This document shows, piece after piece, positions 26,399 to 36,483 of a stretch of DNA of 64,000 bases (position 1 is the first letter of the stretch; the number at the start of each line of letters is the position of its first letter). The stretch comes from Agromyces italicus DSM 16388. Its GTDB lineage: Bacteria > Actinomycetota > Actinomycetes > Actinomycetales > Microbacteriaceae. The position numbers were made by a program, and so were the translations under genes. The notes beneath the pieces are model-generated. The model saw only the letters and a list, made by a program, of their open reading frames with translations. It did not search any database and had not been told where the DNA came from. Location: NCBI RefSeq assembly GCF_000421545.1, contig NZ_ATXF01000011.1, forward strand, positions 1 to 64,000. The letters run 5' to 3'.

Positions 26399-27361
26399 GT
26401 GACCACCGCCCCGCTGCCCGAGATCATCGCCGTCGGCGAGACGATGGCACTCGTGGTGCCCGCGCTCGCCGAACCGCTCGCCGGGGCCGTCGACTTCCAC
26501 CTCGACGCCGGCGGCGCCGAGTCGAACGTCGCCTCGCACCTGGCCGCACTCGGTCATGCCGCAGCCTGGGCGGGCCGGGTCGGCGACGATGCGCTCGGCC
26601 GGCGGCTCGTCGCGCAGATCGCCGAACGCGGGGTCGACACCCGCTACGTCGAGCGCGACCCCGAGGCGCCGACGGGGCTCTACGTCAAAGACCCGGGCAG
26701 CGGCGTGCAGTACTTCCGCGCCGGCTCCGCTGCCTCCAAGATGTCGCCCGAGTTCTTCGATGCCCTCCCGCTCGACGGCGTGCGCATCGTGCACCTCAGC
26801 GGCATCACCGCGGCGCTCTCGCGCTCGTGCGACGCGATGCTCGACGCCGCCGCACTGCGCGTCCGTTCGAGCGATGCGCTGCTCAGCTTCGATGTGAACC
26901 ACCGGGCGGCGCTCTGGCCGGGCGAGCCGGCCGATGCGCTCGAGCTCGCCACGGTGCGCCTCCTCGAGTTCGCCTCCCGCGCCGACCTCGTCTTCGTCGG
27001 ACTCGATGAGGCCGACCGGCTGTGGGGCACCGTGACCCCGGCGGAGGTGCGCGCGTTCCTGCCGGGGCCCGAACGTCTCGTCGTGAAGGACGGCGACGTC
27101 GGCGCGACCGAGTTCGTGCGCGGCCCGGGCGGCGTCGACGCGGTCGAGCAGGTCGCCGCGCACCGGGTCGAGGTCGTCGAGGTGGTCGGCGCCGGCGACG
27201 CGTTCGCCGCCGGATACCTCGGTGCCCTCCTCGACGGTCGCGACTCGGCCGAGCGGCTGCGCGCCGGCCATGACCGTGCGGTGCTCGTGCTCGGCGAGAC
27301 CAGCGACTTCCCGCGGGAACTTCGCGCTCCCCTGACCCGTCCCCAGCGAAAGGCCCCGTGA
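26399..27361 (+). CDS. kdgK: PfkB-family sugar kinase, probably 2-keto-3-deoxygluconate kinase
   Basis: The 320-residue ribokinase-fold enzyme starts VGETMALVVP and has AGGAESNVASHLAALG (sugar-binding), YFRAGSAASKM (a segment typical of KDG kinases) and the catalytic VVGAGDAFAAGYLGALL (about residue 263). It should make 2-keto-3-deoxy-6-phosphogluconate. Its GTG start has no ribosome site and only 7 nt separate it from CAGCAT, a weak -10 candidate, so it may be leaderless. It overlaps the aldolase gene by one base and is divergent from the deaminase. Confidence 0.88.
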   Translation: MTTAPLPEIIAVGETMALVVPALAEPLAGAVDFHLDAGGAESNVASHLAALGHAAAWAGRVGDDALGRRLVAQIAERGVDTRYVERDPEAPTGLYVKDPGSGVQYFRAGSAASKMSPEFFDALPLDGVRIVHLSGITAALSRSCDAMLDAAALRVRSSDALLSFDVNHRAALWPGEPADALELATVRLLEFASRADLVFVGLDEADRLWGTVTPAEVRAFLPGPERLVVKDGDVGATEFVRGPGGVDAVEQVAAHRVEVVEVVGAGDAFAAGYLGALLDGRDSAERLRAGHDRAVLVLGETSDFPRELRAPLTRPQRKAP

Positions 27362-27972
27362 TGACCACGATCGACAACGCCGCATTCGACACGCTGCTCG
27401 CGGGTCGCCCGCTGATGGCGATCTTCCGCGGCCTCGGGGTCGACCGAAGCGTCGCGCTGGCGCGACGGGCGTGGGAGCTCGGCATCGACGTGGTCGAGCT
27501 TCCGATCCAGTCGGGCGACGACGTCGAGGCGCTCGCCGCCGTCGCCGAAGCCGGTCGCGCCGAGGGCCGGGTCGTCGGTGCCGGCACCGTGGTCTCGGTG
27601 CGGCACGTCGAGCAGGCCCTCGCCGCAGGGGCGGCGTTCACCGTCAGCCCCGGGTTCGACGAGGCCGTCGTGCGCGCCTCGTTCGAGGCGGGTCTGCCGT
27701 CGCTGCCGGGCGTCGCGACGGCGAGCGAGGTGCAGCGGGCGATGTCGCTCGGCCTGACGTGGCTGAAGGCGTTTCCCGCCTCCCTGCTCGGTCCGGCGTG
27801 GTTCGGCGCGATGGCCGGCCCGTTCCCGGGGGCGCGCTTCGTCGCGACCGGTGGCATGGATGCCTCGAACGCGGGCGAGTTCCTCGCCCGCGGGGTGCGT
27901 ACGGTCGCGGTCGGCTCGGCCCTCGAGGACCCGGCGCAGCTGCCGGCGCTCGCGGCACTCCTCGCGCGCTGA
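27361..27972 (+). CDS. eda: KDPG/KHG aldolase
   Basis: The 203-residue class I aldolase splits 2-keto-3-deoxy-6-phosphogluconate into pyruvate and glyceraldehyde-3-phosphate. The fold is recognised by VVELPIQSGDD (in the early strand), VVGAGTVVS and the Schiff-base lysine in TWLKAFPASLLGP (about residue 137). ATG 27361 is preferred over GTG 27358 because AAAGG is better spaced from it. The start overlaps the kinase stop, so kdgK-eda is a coupled Entner-Doudoroff lower branch. A perfect hairpin ends the unit. Confidence 0.92.
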   Translation: MTTIDNAAFDTLLAGRPLMAIFRGLGVDRSVALARRAWELGIDVVELPIQSGDDVEALAAVAEAGRAEGRVVGAGTVVSVRHVEQALAAGAAFTVSPGFDEAVVRASFEAGLPSLPGVATASEVQRAMSLGLTWLKAFPASLLGPAWFGAMAGPFPGARFVATGGMDASNAGEFLARGVRTVAVGSALEDPAQLPALAALLAR

Positions 27973-27989
27973 GACGCGTCTCCGCACGG

Positions 27990-28015
27990 CCCCGGCAGGT
28001 GTCTTCCTGCCGGGG
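27990..28015 (+). terminator. Terminator-like hairpin after the aldolase gene
   Basis: CCCCGGCAGG and CCTGCCGGGG form a perfect 10-bp stem with a 6-nt loop, beginning 18 nt after the stop. TTG follows, not a long T-run. Confidence 0.75.
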
Positions 28016-28058
28016 TTGCGCCGTCGGCGCGGGCTCGAGACGAGGCATCCACGACGAA

Positions 28059-28101
28059 TTGAAATAGTTGTTTCCGGTTAGTTCGTTTTCTGTTAGGGTC
28101 A
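28059..28101 (+). promoter_or_regulatory. AT-rich promoter/operator island before the ABC transporter
   Basis: A locally AT-rich stretch holds GAAA-TAGTTG-TTTC (28061-28074) and GTTAG twice, 15 bp apart (28077, 28092). TAGGGT (28094-28099) is the likely -10, leaving a leader of about 80 nt before the ATG at 28186. The ROK repressor encoded downstream is a candidate ligand for these sites. Confidence 0.5.
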
Positions 28102-28185
28102 CTTCCAGTAACGCTCGCACCGAGTTCCTGCACGCGGCGTCACTGCTCTTCCCACGCAACGAAGCACGAGAGGAATGTCGGAACG

Positions 28186-29868
28186 ATGATTCGATCCAAG
28201 CGCCGCATCGCGGTGGCACTCGCCGCAGGAGCGGCAGCGCTCGCCCTCGGCCTGACGGGCTGCGCGCCCTCGACCGGTTCGGACGGAGGCGGCGACTCCA
28301 GCGCGGCGCTGCGCGTCTGGGCCGGCAGCCAGACGCCGATCGTGGCGAACTTCAACCCGTACGCACCGACGGTGCTGCACGCAGCCCTCGGCCCGATCTA
28401 CGAGACGCTGTTCTTCTTCAACAAGACCGCCGACGAGCCCCCGACCGGGCTCGTCGGCGACAGCTACGAGTTCAGCGACGACGGCACCGAGCTCACGATC
28501 ACGCTGAAAGAGGGCGTGAAGTGGAACGACGGTGAAGACTTCACCGCCTCCGACGTCGCCTTCTCGTTCAACTACGAGGCCAACGACTTCGCGAACACCC
28601 TCGGGCTGGTCAGCGCCGAGGCGAGCGACGACACCACGGTCGTGCTCACCTTCTCGTCGCCGCAGTTCACGAACGAGTTCCGCATCCTCGGCGCCACCTG
28701 GATCATCCCCGAGCACATCTGGAGCGAGGTCGACGACTTCCTCACCTTCACCGACGAGGAGCCCGTGGGCACCGGCCCGTACGTCGTCGACTCGGTGACC
28801 GACGCCTCGTACACCGTCGTCGCGAACGAGAACTTCCGCGACGAGGGCGTGCCGGCCGTCAAGAAGGTGCAGTACGTCGGCCTCGACGCCAACCAGTCGG
28901 CGCAAGACCTGCTCACCGCGGGCGAGCTCGACTGGGCGGGCATGTTCGTGCCGAACCCCGACGACGTCACGTCGAACGGCATCATCTCCACCATCAACAC
29001 CCCGCAGGATCCGACGGTGCTCTACACCTGCGCGAACACCGAGCTCGGCTGCGTCGGCGAGCAGACCGACGTCGCGGTGCGTCAGGCGCTGAACGTGGCG
29101 ATCGACCGGTCGACCATCAAGGAGAAGGCGTTCGTGAACCTCACGGGCGACATCTCGCCCACGTTCGCGCTCCTGCCTCGCGACGAGAAGTGGCTCGCCG
29201 ACCCGGAGAACGCGGTCAGCCCCCAGTCTGCGGATGTCGCGGGCGCGGCCTCGATCCTCGAGGCGGCCGGCTACACGAAGAATGCCGACGGCTTCTACGG
29301 CAAGGGCGGGGCGACCATCGAGCTCGACCTCATCTCGGTCGACGGCTGGACCGACTACAACGACGCGGCCAAGCTCATCGCCGAACAGGCGGCCGAAGCC
29401 GGCATCAAGGTCAACGCGACCACCGTGCAGTGGCAGGAGTTCTCGGACGCCCGCCAGACCGGTCAGTTCGAGCTCATCATGGGCGGCGTCGTCGGCACCT
29501 CGGTCGCCGACCCGTACCAGATCTACAAGGACTGGTTCGCGGGCGGCTCGACGGTGGCGGTCGGCTCCGAGCTGAACCCAGGCACGTGGAACTTCTCGCG
29601 CTACAGCAACCCCGTCGTCGACGAGGCGGTCGCCGCGGCCGCCGCGACGAACGACGTCGCCGCGAAGCAGGCCGCGTACGGCACCATCCAGACCGAGATC
29701 GTGCGCGACCTGCCGTACATCCCGCTCGTGATCAACGCCACCCAGACCTTCTACAACTCGAAGGACTTCACGGGTTGGCCGACCGAGGACGACCTGTACG
29801 CCTTCCCGCCCGCCTGGGGGGCCTCGGCCGCCGGCTTCGTGCTCGCGAAACTCGAGCCGGTGAAGTAG
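28186..29868 (+). CDS. ABC transporter substrate-binding lipoprotein, family 5
   Basis: The 560-residue protein has a lipoprotein signal (LALGLTGC, lipid-modified Cys about residue 26), a Gly/Asp/Ser-rich linker and an SBP_bac_5 domain with LTITLKEGVKWNDGEDFTASDV and FRDEGVPAVKKVQYVG. The family binds oligopeptides but also cello- and chito-oligosaccharides, and the sugar-utilisation genes around it favour an oligosaccharide. It is the first gene of a five-gene importer operon. A long inverted repeat downstream may hold the transcript level of this gene above that of the permeases. Confidence 0.9.
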   Translation: MIRSKRRIAVALAAGAAALALGLTGCAPSTGSDGGGDSSAALRVWAGSQTPIVANFNPYAPTVLHAALGPIYETLFFFNKTADEPPTGLVGDSYEFSDDGTELTITLKEGVKWNDGEDFTASDVAFSFNYEANDFANTLGLVSAEASDDTTVVLTFSSPQFTNEFRILGATWIIPEHIWSEVDDFLTFTDEEPVGTGPYVVDSVTDASYTVVANENFRDEGVPAVKKVQYVGLDANQSAQDLLTAGELDWAGMFVPNPDDVTSNGIISTINTPQDPTVLYTCANTELGCVGEQTDVAVRQALNVAIDRSTIKEKAFVNLTGDISPTFALLPRDEKWLADPENAVSPQSADVAGAASILEAAGYTKNADGFYGKGGATIELDLISVDGWTDYNDAAKLIAEQAAEAGIKVNATTVQWQEFSDARQTGQFELIMGGVVGTSVADPYQIYKDWFAGGSTVAVGSELNPGTWNFSRYSNPVVDEAVAAAAATNDVAAKQAAYGTIQTEIVRDLPYIPLVINATQTFYNSKDFTGWPTEDDLYAFPPAWGASAAGFVLAKLEPVK

Positions 29869-29881
29869 GGCCGAGCCCGCA

Positions 29882-29964
29882 GTCGGTCGAGTAGGCGCGC
29901 AGCACCGTATCGAGGCCCGTCCCCGTGGTCTCGATACGGTCGCTCCGCTCCCTACTCGACCGAC
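29882..29964. repeat. Long imperfect inverted repeat with GTCGGTCGAGTAG arms
   Basis: Outer arms 29882-29894 and 29952-29964 are perfect over 13 bp. Inner arms CCGTATCGAG (29905-29914) and CTCGATACGG (29930-29939) are perfect over 10 bp. The element resembles dispersed GGTCTCGATACGG...CTACTCGACC repeats and is placed between the binding-protein and permease genes. It could form a stem that stabilises the upstream mRNA or ends part of the transcripts. Confidence 0.8.
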
Positions 29965-30008
29965 GACCCGACCTACCCGAGCAGAATCAGGGAAGCCGCC
30001 GAATCGCC

Positions 30009-31004
30009 ATGAAGTTCTATGCACGACGGATCACGTTCTACCTCGTGACCCTGTGGGCGACGATCTCGCTCAACTTCCTCCTGCCGAGGCTCATGCCCGG
30101 CAACCCGGCCGACATCATCATCGCGAAGATGCAGCGCCAGGGAGAGGTCTCCGACACCACGATCAGAAACATCCAGCTCATGCTCGGCACGGGCGGCGAC
30201 GAGCCCCTGTTGGAGCAGTACTTCGCGTACTGGGGCCGCCTCCTGCACGGCGACCTCGGCATCTCGGTGACGAAGTACCCGGCGCCGGTCGCCGAGCTCA
30301 TCGCGAGCGCTCTGCCATGGACGATCATCCTCGTGGGCGTCGCGACCGTCATCTCCTTCGTGCTCGGAATCCTCATCGGCGCATGGGTGGGGTGGAAGCG
30401 CGGTACCTGGGTCGATCACCTGGTGCCGTCGACCACGGTGCTGCAGTCGATCCCGTACTTCTGGCTCGCGCTGGTGCTCGTCGCGATCTTCGCCGTGAAC
30501 CTGCGCTGGTTCCCGATCGTCGGCGGCTACGACGTCTTCGACTTCCCGGCCGGCCCAGAGTGGAGCTGGGCGTTCTTCGTCGACGCCGTCGAGCACGCCA
30601 CGCTGCCCGCGATCACGATCGTGCTGAGCTCGGTCGGCGGCTGGCTCTTCGGCATGCGCAACATGATGGTGTCGACGCTCAGCGAGGACCACATCGTCAC
30701 CGCCGAGGCGAAGGGCCTGCGCCCGCGCCGCATCCTCACCGCGTACGCCGCCCGCAACGCCGCGATCCCCTCGATCGCCGGCTTCTCGATCACGCTCGGC
30801 TTCGTCGTCGCCGGATCCATCGTCATGGAGCAGGTGTTCACCTACCCGGGCGTCGGCAAGCTCATGTTCCAGGCCGTGCAGAACAACGACTACGCGCTCA
30901 TGCAGGGCGTGTTCCTCGTCATCACGATCACGGTGCTGGCCGCCAACTTCATCATGGACCTCGTCTACGGGTTCATCGACCCGAGGGCACGTCACAATGT
31001 CTGA
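30009..31004 (+). CDS. ABC transporter permease (DppB/OppB type)
   Basis: The 331-residue inner-membrane protein has six predicted helices, the N-terminal FYLVTLWATISLNFLLPRLMPGNP characteristic of OppB-type permeases, and the EAA loop near TAEAKGLRPRRILTAYAARNAAIPSI that contacts the ATPase. It forms the channel with the next permease. It overlaps that gene by 8 bp. ATG 30009 has only a poor ribosome site; the upstream inverted repeat separates it from the binding-protein gene by 140 bp. Confidence 0.92.
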   Translation: MKFYARRITFYLVTLWATISLNFLLPRLMPGNPADIIIAKMQRQGEVSDTTIRNIQLMLGTGGDEPLLEQYFAYWGRLLHGDLGISVTKYPAPVAELIASALPWTIILVGVATVISFVLGILIGAWVGWKRGTWVDHLVPSTTVLQSIPYFWLALVLVAIFAVNLRWFPIVGGYDVFDFPAGPEWSWAFFVDAVEHATLPAITIVLSSVGGWLFGMRNMMVSTLSEDHIVTAEAKGLRPRRILTAYAARNAAIPSIAGFSITLGFVVAGSIVMEQVFTYPGVGKLMFQAVQNNDYALMQGVFLVITITVLAANFIMDLVYGFIDPRARHNV

Positions 31005-32063
31005 AACCGAACTCACCGAGCGCGAACTGCACGACGTGCAGGTCGCGGAGGTCATCACGCCGCTGACGGTCGCGAGCGCCGCCGTCGAAGGGGCGGGGCA
31101 GCGGATGCCACGGCAGTCCTCGCGCCGGGGAATCCGCGCGCTGATGCCGCGCTGGTCGGGAAAGCTCGCGATCGGCCTCGGCCTGCTCACCGCGATCGTC
31201 GCCTTCGGCGTCGCCGGCCCCTGGTTCACCCAGGACCCGCGCGACAGCGACAACCCCTCACTTCAGCCGCCGTCGCCCGAGCACCTGCTCGGCACGACGA
31301 AGCTCGGCTACGACGTGCTCGCGCAGCTCGCGCAGGGCACCCAGGGCTCCCTCATGGTGGGGGTGATCGCGGGGCTCATCGCGCTCGGGCTCTCGATCGT
31401 GTTCGGCATCCTCGCGGGCTATCTCGGCGGGTGGGGCGACGAGACGCTGTCGCTCGTCACGAACATCATGCTCGTGATCCCGGGGCTGCCGCTCGTCATG
31501 GTCATCGCGACCTACTTCCCGGCGCGCAGCTGGCTGCTCGTGGCCTTCGTGCTCGGCATCACGAGCTGGGCCGGGTCGGCGGTGGTGCTGCGGGCGCAGA
31601 CCCGGTCGCTCCGCTCGCGCGACTACGTCTCGGCGGCCCGCGTCGCGGGTGAGCGCGCACCCCGCGTCATCCTCGTCGAGGTGCTGCCGAACCTGCTGCC
31701 GCTGCTCGCAGCCCAGTTCCTCTTCGCGATCATCTTCGCGATCCTCGGCGAGGCGGGGCTCTCCTACCTGGGGCTCGGCGCGACCGACTCGATCACCTGG
31801 GGCACCATCCTGAACGACGCGCAGACCGGGCAGGCCCTCGGCACGGGCGCCTGGTGGTGGTTCGTGCCGCCGGGGCTCCTGATCGCGCTGCTCGGCTGCG
31901 GGCTCGCGCTCATCAACTTCTCGATCGACGAGATCATCAATCCGAAGCTCCGCATCGCCCCCGAGAACGCGCGTCGTCAGCGCAAGGCCGCGAAGGCCGG
32001 GCGGGGCATCGCCGGCCCGGGGCTCCCGACCGCCACCACCACCACCGCAGAGGGGATCAGCGC

Positions 32064-32067
<4 letters not shown>
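30997..32067 (+). CDS. ABC transporter permease (DppC/OppC type)
   Basis: The 356-residue permease has a 60-residue cytosolic N-terminal extension (acidic, then Arg-rich), a first helix near residue 65, and an OppC domain with HLLGTTKLGYDVLAQLAQGTQGSL. The EAA loop is around SRDYVSAARVAGERAPRVILVEVLPNLLPLL. An Arg/Lys-rich tail follows IDEIINPKLR. It partners with the OppB-type protein and overlaps the ATPase gene by ATGA. Confidence 0.92.
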
Positions 32068-32941
<874 letters not shown>

Positions 32942-32945
<4 letters not shown>

Positions 32946-33823
32946 GCGCTACGATCATGCCGTCGGCGGATGCCACGGGCGAGGCCCGCGCGCAGGGGCA
33001 GGGCGGGTCGCTCGAGGCGCGGAACCTCGTGAAGGACTTCCGCCTGCGCAGCGGGCTGAAGGTCAGCATGCTGCACGCGGTGAAGGACATCTCGTTCACC
33101 GTCGAGGCGGGCAGGACGATCGCCCTGGTGGGCGAGTCGGGCTCGGGCAAGTCGACCATCGCGCGGATGCTGGCCAAGCTCGAGGCGCCGAGCTCCGGCG
33201 GCGTCTTCATCGACGGGGCGCCGAGCGGCAGCAGGGGCCGGGCCCTCGAGCGGTATCGCAGCGAGGTGCAGATGGTCTTCCAGGACCCGTTCGCCTCGTT
33301 GAACCCGTTCCACTCGATCTCGCACCACCTCGAGCGGCCGATCCGCCTGCACCACCCGGGGCTCGGTCGAGCCGAGGTCGCCTCCCGCGTCGAGGAGCTG
33401 CTCGAGCGCGTGCAGCTCGAACCCGCGACCCGGTACCTCGAGCGACGCCCGCACGAGCTCTCGGGCGGCCAGCGGCAGCGTGTCGCGATCGCCCGCGCCC
33501 TCGCGCCGGGGGCGCGGTTCATCATCGCCGACGAGCCGGTGTCGATGCTCGACGTCTCGATCCGGCTGGGCGTGCTGAACCTGCTCGCCGAGCTCCAGCG
33601 CGAGGCGCAGCTCGGGGTGCTCTACATCACGCACGACCTCGCGACGGCACGGCACTTCTCCGACGAGATCCTGGTGATGTACCGGGGTGACATCGTCGAG
33701 CGCGGGCCGGCCGATGAAGTCATCCTGAACCCGCAGCACGAATACACCATGCGGCTGCTCGAGGCCGCCGCCGACCCGGAACGGCACGGTGCGCTGCGCG
33801 ACGAGGTGCGGCGCGCCGAATGA
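32942..33823 (+). CDS. ABC transporter ATP-binding protein (OppF/DppF type)
   Basis: The 293-residue second ATPase has Walker A GESGSGKST (about residue 61), Q-loop QMVFQDPFASLNPFHSI, signature LSGGQRQRVAIARAL, Walker B FIIADEPVSMLD and switch ITHDL. It pairs with the OppD-type subunit. It ends the importer operon; the ROK gene downstream has its own AT-rich promoter 12 bp after the stop codon. Confidence 0.93.
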
Positions 33824-33834
33824 GCAGGATCTTT

Positions 33835-33861
33835 TTGGTAAATAACCTTTTCAGATAGGCT
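33835..33861 (+). promoter_or_regulatory. Promoter and possible operator of the ROK gene
   Basis: TTGGTA (33835-33840) and TAGGCT (33856-33861) are 15 bp apart. Between and over the -35 lies GGTAAATAACC, a short imperfect palindrome in an otherwise GC-rich setting. ROK repressors bind AT-rich palindromes, so autoregulation is likely. Confidence 0.5.
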
Positions 33862-33881
33862 GAGGCGTGGAGGGAGTCACG

Positions 33882-35039
33882 ATGAACCAGAGCGATGCCG
33901 GCACGCCGACCTGGTTGGCCGCGCACAACGACCGTGCGGCGTTCCGCCTGCTGCTCGAGCACGGCCCGCTCACCCGCAGCCAGCTCGGCGCGCAATCGGG
34001 GGTCTCGAAGCCCACCGCGGGCCAGATGATCACCCGGCTCGAACGGGTGGGGTTGATCGGCGAGGCGGGCGTCGTCTCGGGTGGGCGGGGCCCGAACGCC
34101 ATGAGCTACGGCGTGCGCACCGATCGGCTGACCGGCGTCGCCGTGAGCATCTCGGGCAGGGCGATCCACTCGGTCTTGGTCGACGCCGCCGACACCGACC
34201 ACCCCATCGTCGAACTCCCCGCGGGGGTCGACGGGCGCAGTCCCGAGGGCGACGTCGAGCGGGCCGTCGGAGCGGCGTGCGAGGCGGCCGGGGTCGATTT
34301 CGGCTCGGTCACGCTCGCCGCCGTCGGCGTGCAGGCCGCCGTGTTCGTCGAGGGCGACGAGCTGTCGCACACCGACACCCTGCCCGGCTGGCCCGCGGTC
34401 GGTGCCCGCCGACGCATCGAGGAAGCGCTCGGTCTCGACGTCGTGCTCGACAACGACGTCAACCTCGCCGCGATGGCCGAGCGCGCCACCGGTGTCGCCC
34501 AGGGCGCGTCGAGCTTCGTGCAGTTCTGGATCGGCGAGGGACTCGGCGTCGGCATCGTGCTCGGCGGTGTCGTGCACCGCGGCGCCTCGGGCGGCGCCGG
34601 TGAGATCGGCTACCTCGAGGTCGCGCGCAGCGCCGCACGGCTCGATCCAGCGGCGCACGACCTCACCGAGCTCCTCGGGGGGTGCGCCGTCGCCGAGCTG
34701 CTCGGCGCCGAGCCCGGCGAGCGCCTGGCCGAGGTGCTCCCGCGCCTCGCGGGAGACGAAGCCGCGCTCGACGCCGTGGCGGCACGCACGGCGCTCGCGA
34801 TCGAGCCGCTGCTGACCGTGCTCGACCCGGCGCTGGTCGTGCTCGGCGGGCCGACGGGCGTCGCCGGCGGCGAGCGGCTCGCCGCCCTCGTCGGCGAGCG
34901 GGTCGACACCGGCGCACACCCGAAGCTCGTCGTCGCCACGAGCGGCACCGGTGAGCAACCGGTGCTGCTCGGCGCCCGACAACTGCTCGTCGAGCAGATC
35001 CGCACGCGACTCGAGGCCGGCATCACCCCGGCTGCGTAA
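33882..35039 (+). CDS. ROK-family transcriptional repressor
   Basis: The 385-residue protein couples an N-terminal winged helix (AAFRLLLEHGPLTRSQLGAQSGVSKPTAGQMITRLERVGLI, residues about 19-60) with a ROK sugar-binding domain containing DNDVNLAAMAE and the signature GEGLGVGIVLGGVVHRGASGGAGEIG. The catalytic Asp of sugar kinases aligns near the DNDVN motif, but the HTH marks it as a regulator of the XylR/NagC kind. ATG 33882 follows GGAGGGA. It sits between the importer and the glycosidase/kinase genes and probably senses a sugar or amino sugar from this pathway. Confidence 0.9.
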   Translation: MNQSDAGTPTWLAAHNDRAAFRLLLEHGPLTRSQLGAQSGVSKPTAGQMITRLERVGLIGEAGVVSGGRGPNAMSYGVRTDRLTGVAVSISGRAIHSVLVDAADTDHPIVELPAGVDGRSPEGDVERAVGAACEAAGVDFGSVTLAAVGVQAAVFVEGDELSHTDTLPGWPAVGARRRIEEALGLDVVLDNDVNLAAMAERATGVAQGASSFVQFWIGEGLGVGIVLGGVVHRGASGGAGEIGYLEVARSAARLDPAAHDLTELLGGCAVAELLGAEPGERLAEVLPRLAGDEAALDAVAARTALAIEPLLTVLDPALVVLGGPTGVAGGERLAALVGERVDTGAHPKLVVATSGTGEQPVLLGARQLLVEQIRTRLEAGITPAA

Positions 35040-35226
35040 GCCGTCGCACCGGCCGGGGTGGGGCCGGCCGAGGCATCCCGACCGCCCGTCCCACTCCGAC
35101 GGACACCGGCCGCCCGGGCCATTCGGCCGAACCCGCGCGCGCCCGCCCGCGGCGCTCGACCGCGCGGCTCGACCGCGCCCGAAGACGCACGCACCACGCA
35201 CAATGCACCACACGAAATGAGGACCC

Positions 35227-36483
35227 ATGAAGCTCGCCATCGTCGGCGGTGGATCGACCTACACGCCCGAACTCATCGACGGCTTCGCGCGCCTCCGCGA
35301 CACGCTCCCGCTCGAGGAGATCCGTCTCGTCGACCCCGACGCCGAGCGGCTCACCCTCGTCGGCGGCATGGCCCGGCGCATGCTCGCGCACGCCGGCCAC
35401 CCGGCCCGGGTCATCGGCACGACCGAGCTCGTCGCGGGCGTCGACGACGTCGATGCGGTGCTCATCCAGCTGCGCGTCGGCGGGCAGGACGCCCGGCACG
35501 CCGACGAGACCTGGCCGCACGAGGTGCAGTGCATCGGGCAGGAGACGACCGGCCCCGGTGGCCTCGCGAAGGCCCTGCGCACCGTGCCGGTCGCGCTGCG
35601 CATCGCCGAGGCCGTGCGCGAGCATGCGAAGCCCGACGCCTGGATCGTCGACTTCACGAACCCCGTCGGCATCGTGACGCGGGCCCTCCTCGAACACGGG
35701 CATCGCGCGGTCGGGCTGTGCAACGTCGCCATCGGGTTCCAGCGGCGCTACGCGAAGCTCTTCGGCGTCGGGCACGACGAGGTGCAGCTCGGTCATGTCG
35801 GCCTCAACCACCTGACGTGGGAGCGCAGCGTGACGGTCGGCGGCGAAGACAAGCTGCCGGGCCTCCTCGCCGACCATCTCGACACCCTCGCGGGCGAGGT
35901 GCACCTCGCGCCCGAACTGCTCATGCAGCTCGGCGTCGTGCCCTCGTACTACCTGCGCTACTACTACGCCCACGACGAGGTGCTGCGCGAGCAGCTCGCC
36001 GAGCCGAGCCGCGCCGAGGCGGTGCGCGCGATCGAGCGCGAGCTGCTCGACGTCTACGCCGACGAGTCTCGGCACGAGAAGCCCGCGGCGCTCGACGGCC
36101 GCGGCGGGGCGTTCTACTCGGAGGCGGCCATCGAGTTGCTCGCCGCCATGCAGGGCGGCGTCGACCGGGCTCGCGTGGTCAACCTCCGAAACGATGGCGT
36201 GCTGCCGTTCCTCCCGGACGACCACGTCATCGAGGTGCCGGCCGTGTTCCGCGACGGGGGATTCGTCGCGGAACCGGTCGCACCGCTCGCGAGCGAGCTG
36301 GCTGGGCTCATCGCGGCGGTCGCCGGGTACGAGCGGCTCGCCCTCGACGCGGCGGTGCACGGCGGTCGCGACCGGGTGCTGCGGGCGATGCGCGCGCACC
36401 CGCTCGTGCTGCAGCACGAGCGGGCCGAGCGCCTGACCGATCTGCTGATGGCCGAGAACGCGCGCTTCCTGGAGTGGGCGTGA
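35227..36483 (+). CDS. Glycoside hydrolase family 4 (6-phospho-beta-glucosidase-like)
   Basis: The 418-residue enzyme has the NAD site AIVGGGSTYTPELIDG (residues 4-19), the metal-binding cysteine C165 in LCNVAIG and H195 in VGLNHLTW, plus the DFTNP loop. GH4 enzymes cut glycosides by transient oxidation at C3 with NAD and Mn. The sequence type is closest to 6-phospho-beta-glucosidases, although no phosphotransferase system is present here, so a non-phosphorylated or kinase-phosphorylated disaccharide is possible. Its stop overlaps the BadF-type kinase start (GTGA). The 187 bp before it are GC-rich without clear signals. Confidence 0.9.
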   Translation: MKLAIVGGGSTYTPELIDGFARLRDTLPLEEIRLVDPDAERLTLVGGMARRMLAHAGHPARVIGTTELVAGVDDVDAVLIQLRVGGQDARHADETWPHEVQCIGQETTGPGGLAKALRTVPVALRIAEAVREHAKPDAWIVDFTNPVGIVTRALLEHGHRAVGLCNVAIGFQRRYAKLFGVGHDEVQLGHVGLNHLTWERSVTVGGEDKLPGLLADHLDTLAGEVHLAPELLMQLGVVPSYYLRYYYAHDEVLREQLAEPSRAEAVRAIERELLDVYADESRHEKPAALDGRGGAFYSEAAIELLAAMQGGVDRARVVNLRNDGVLPFLPDDHVIEVPAVFRDGGFVAEPVAPLASELAGLIAAVAGYERLALDAAVHGGRDRVLRAMRAHPLVLQHERAERLTDLLMAENARFLEWA

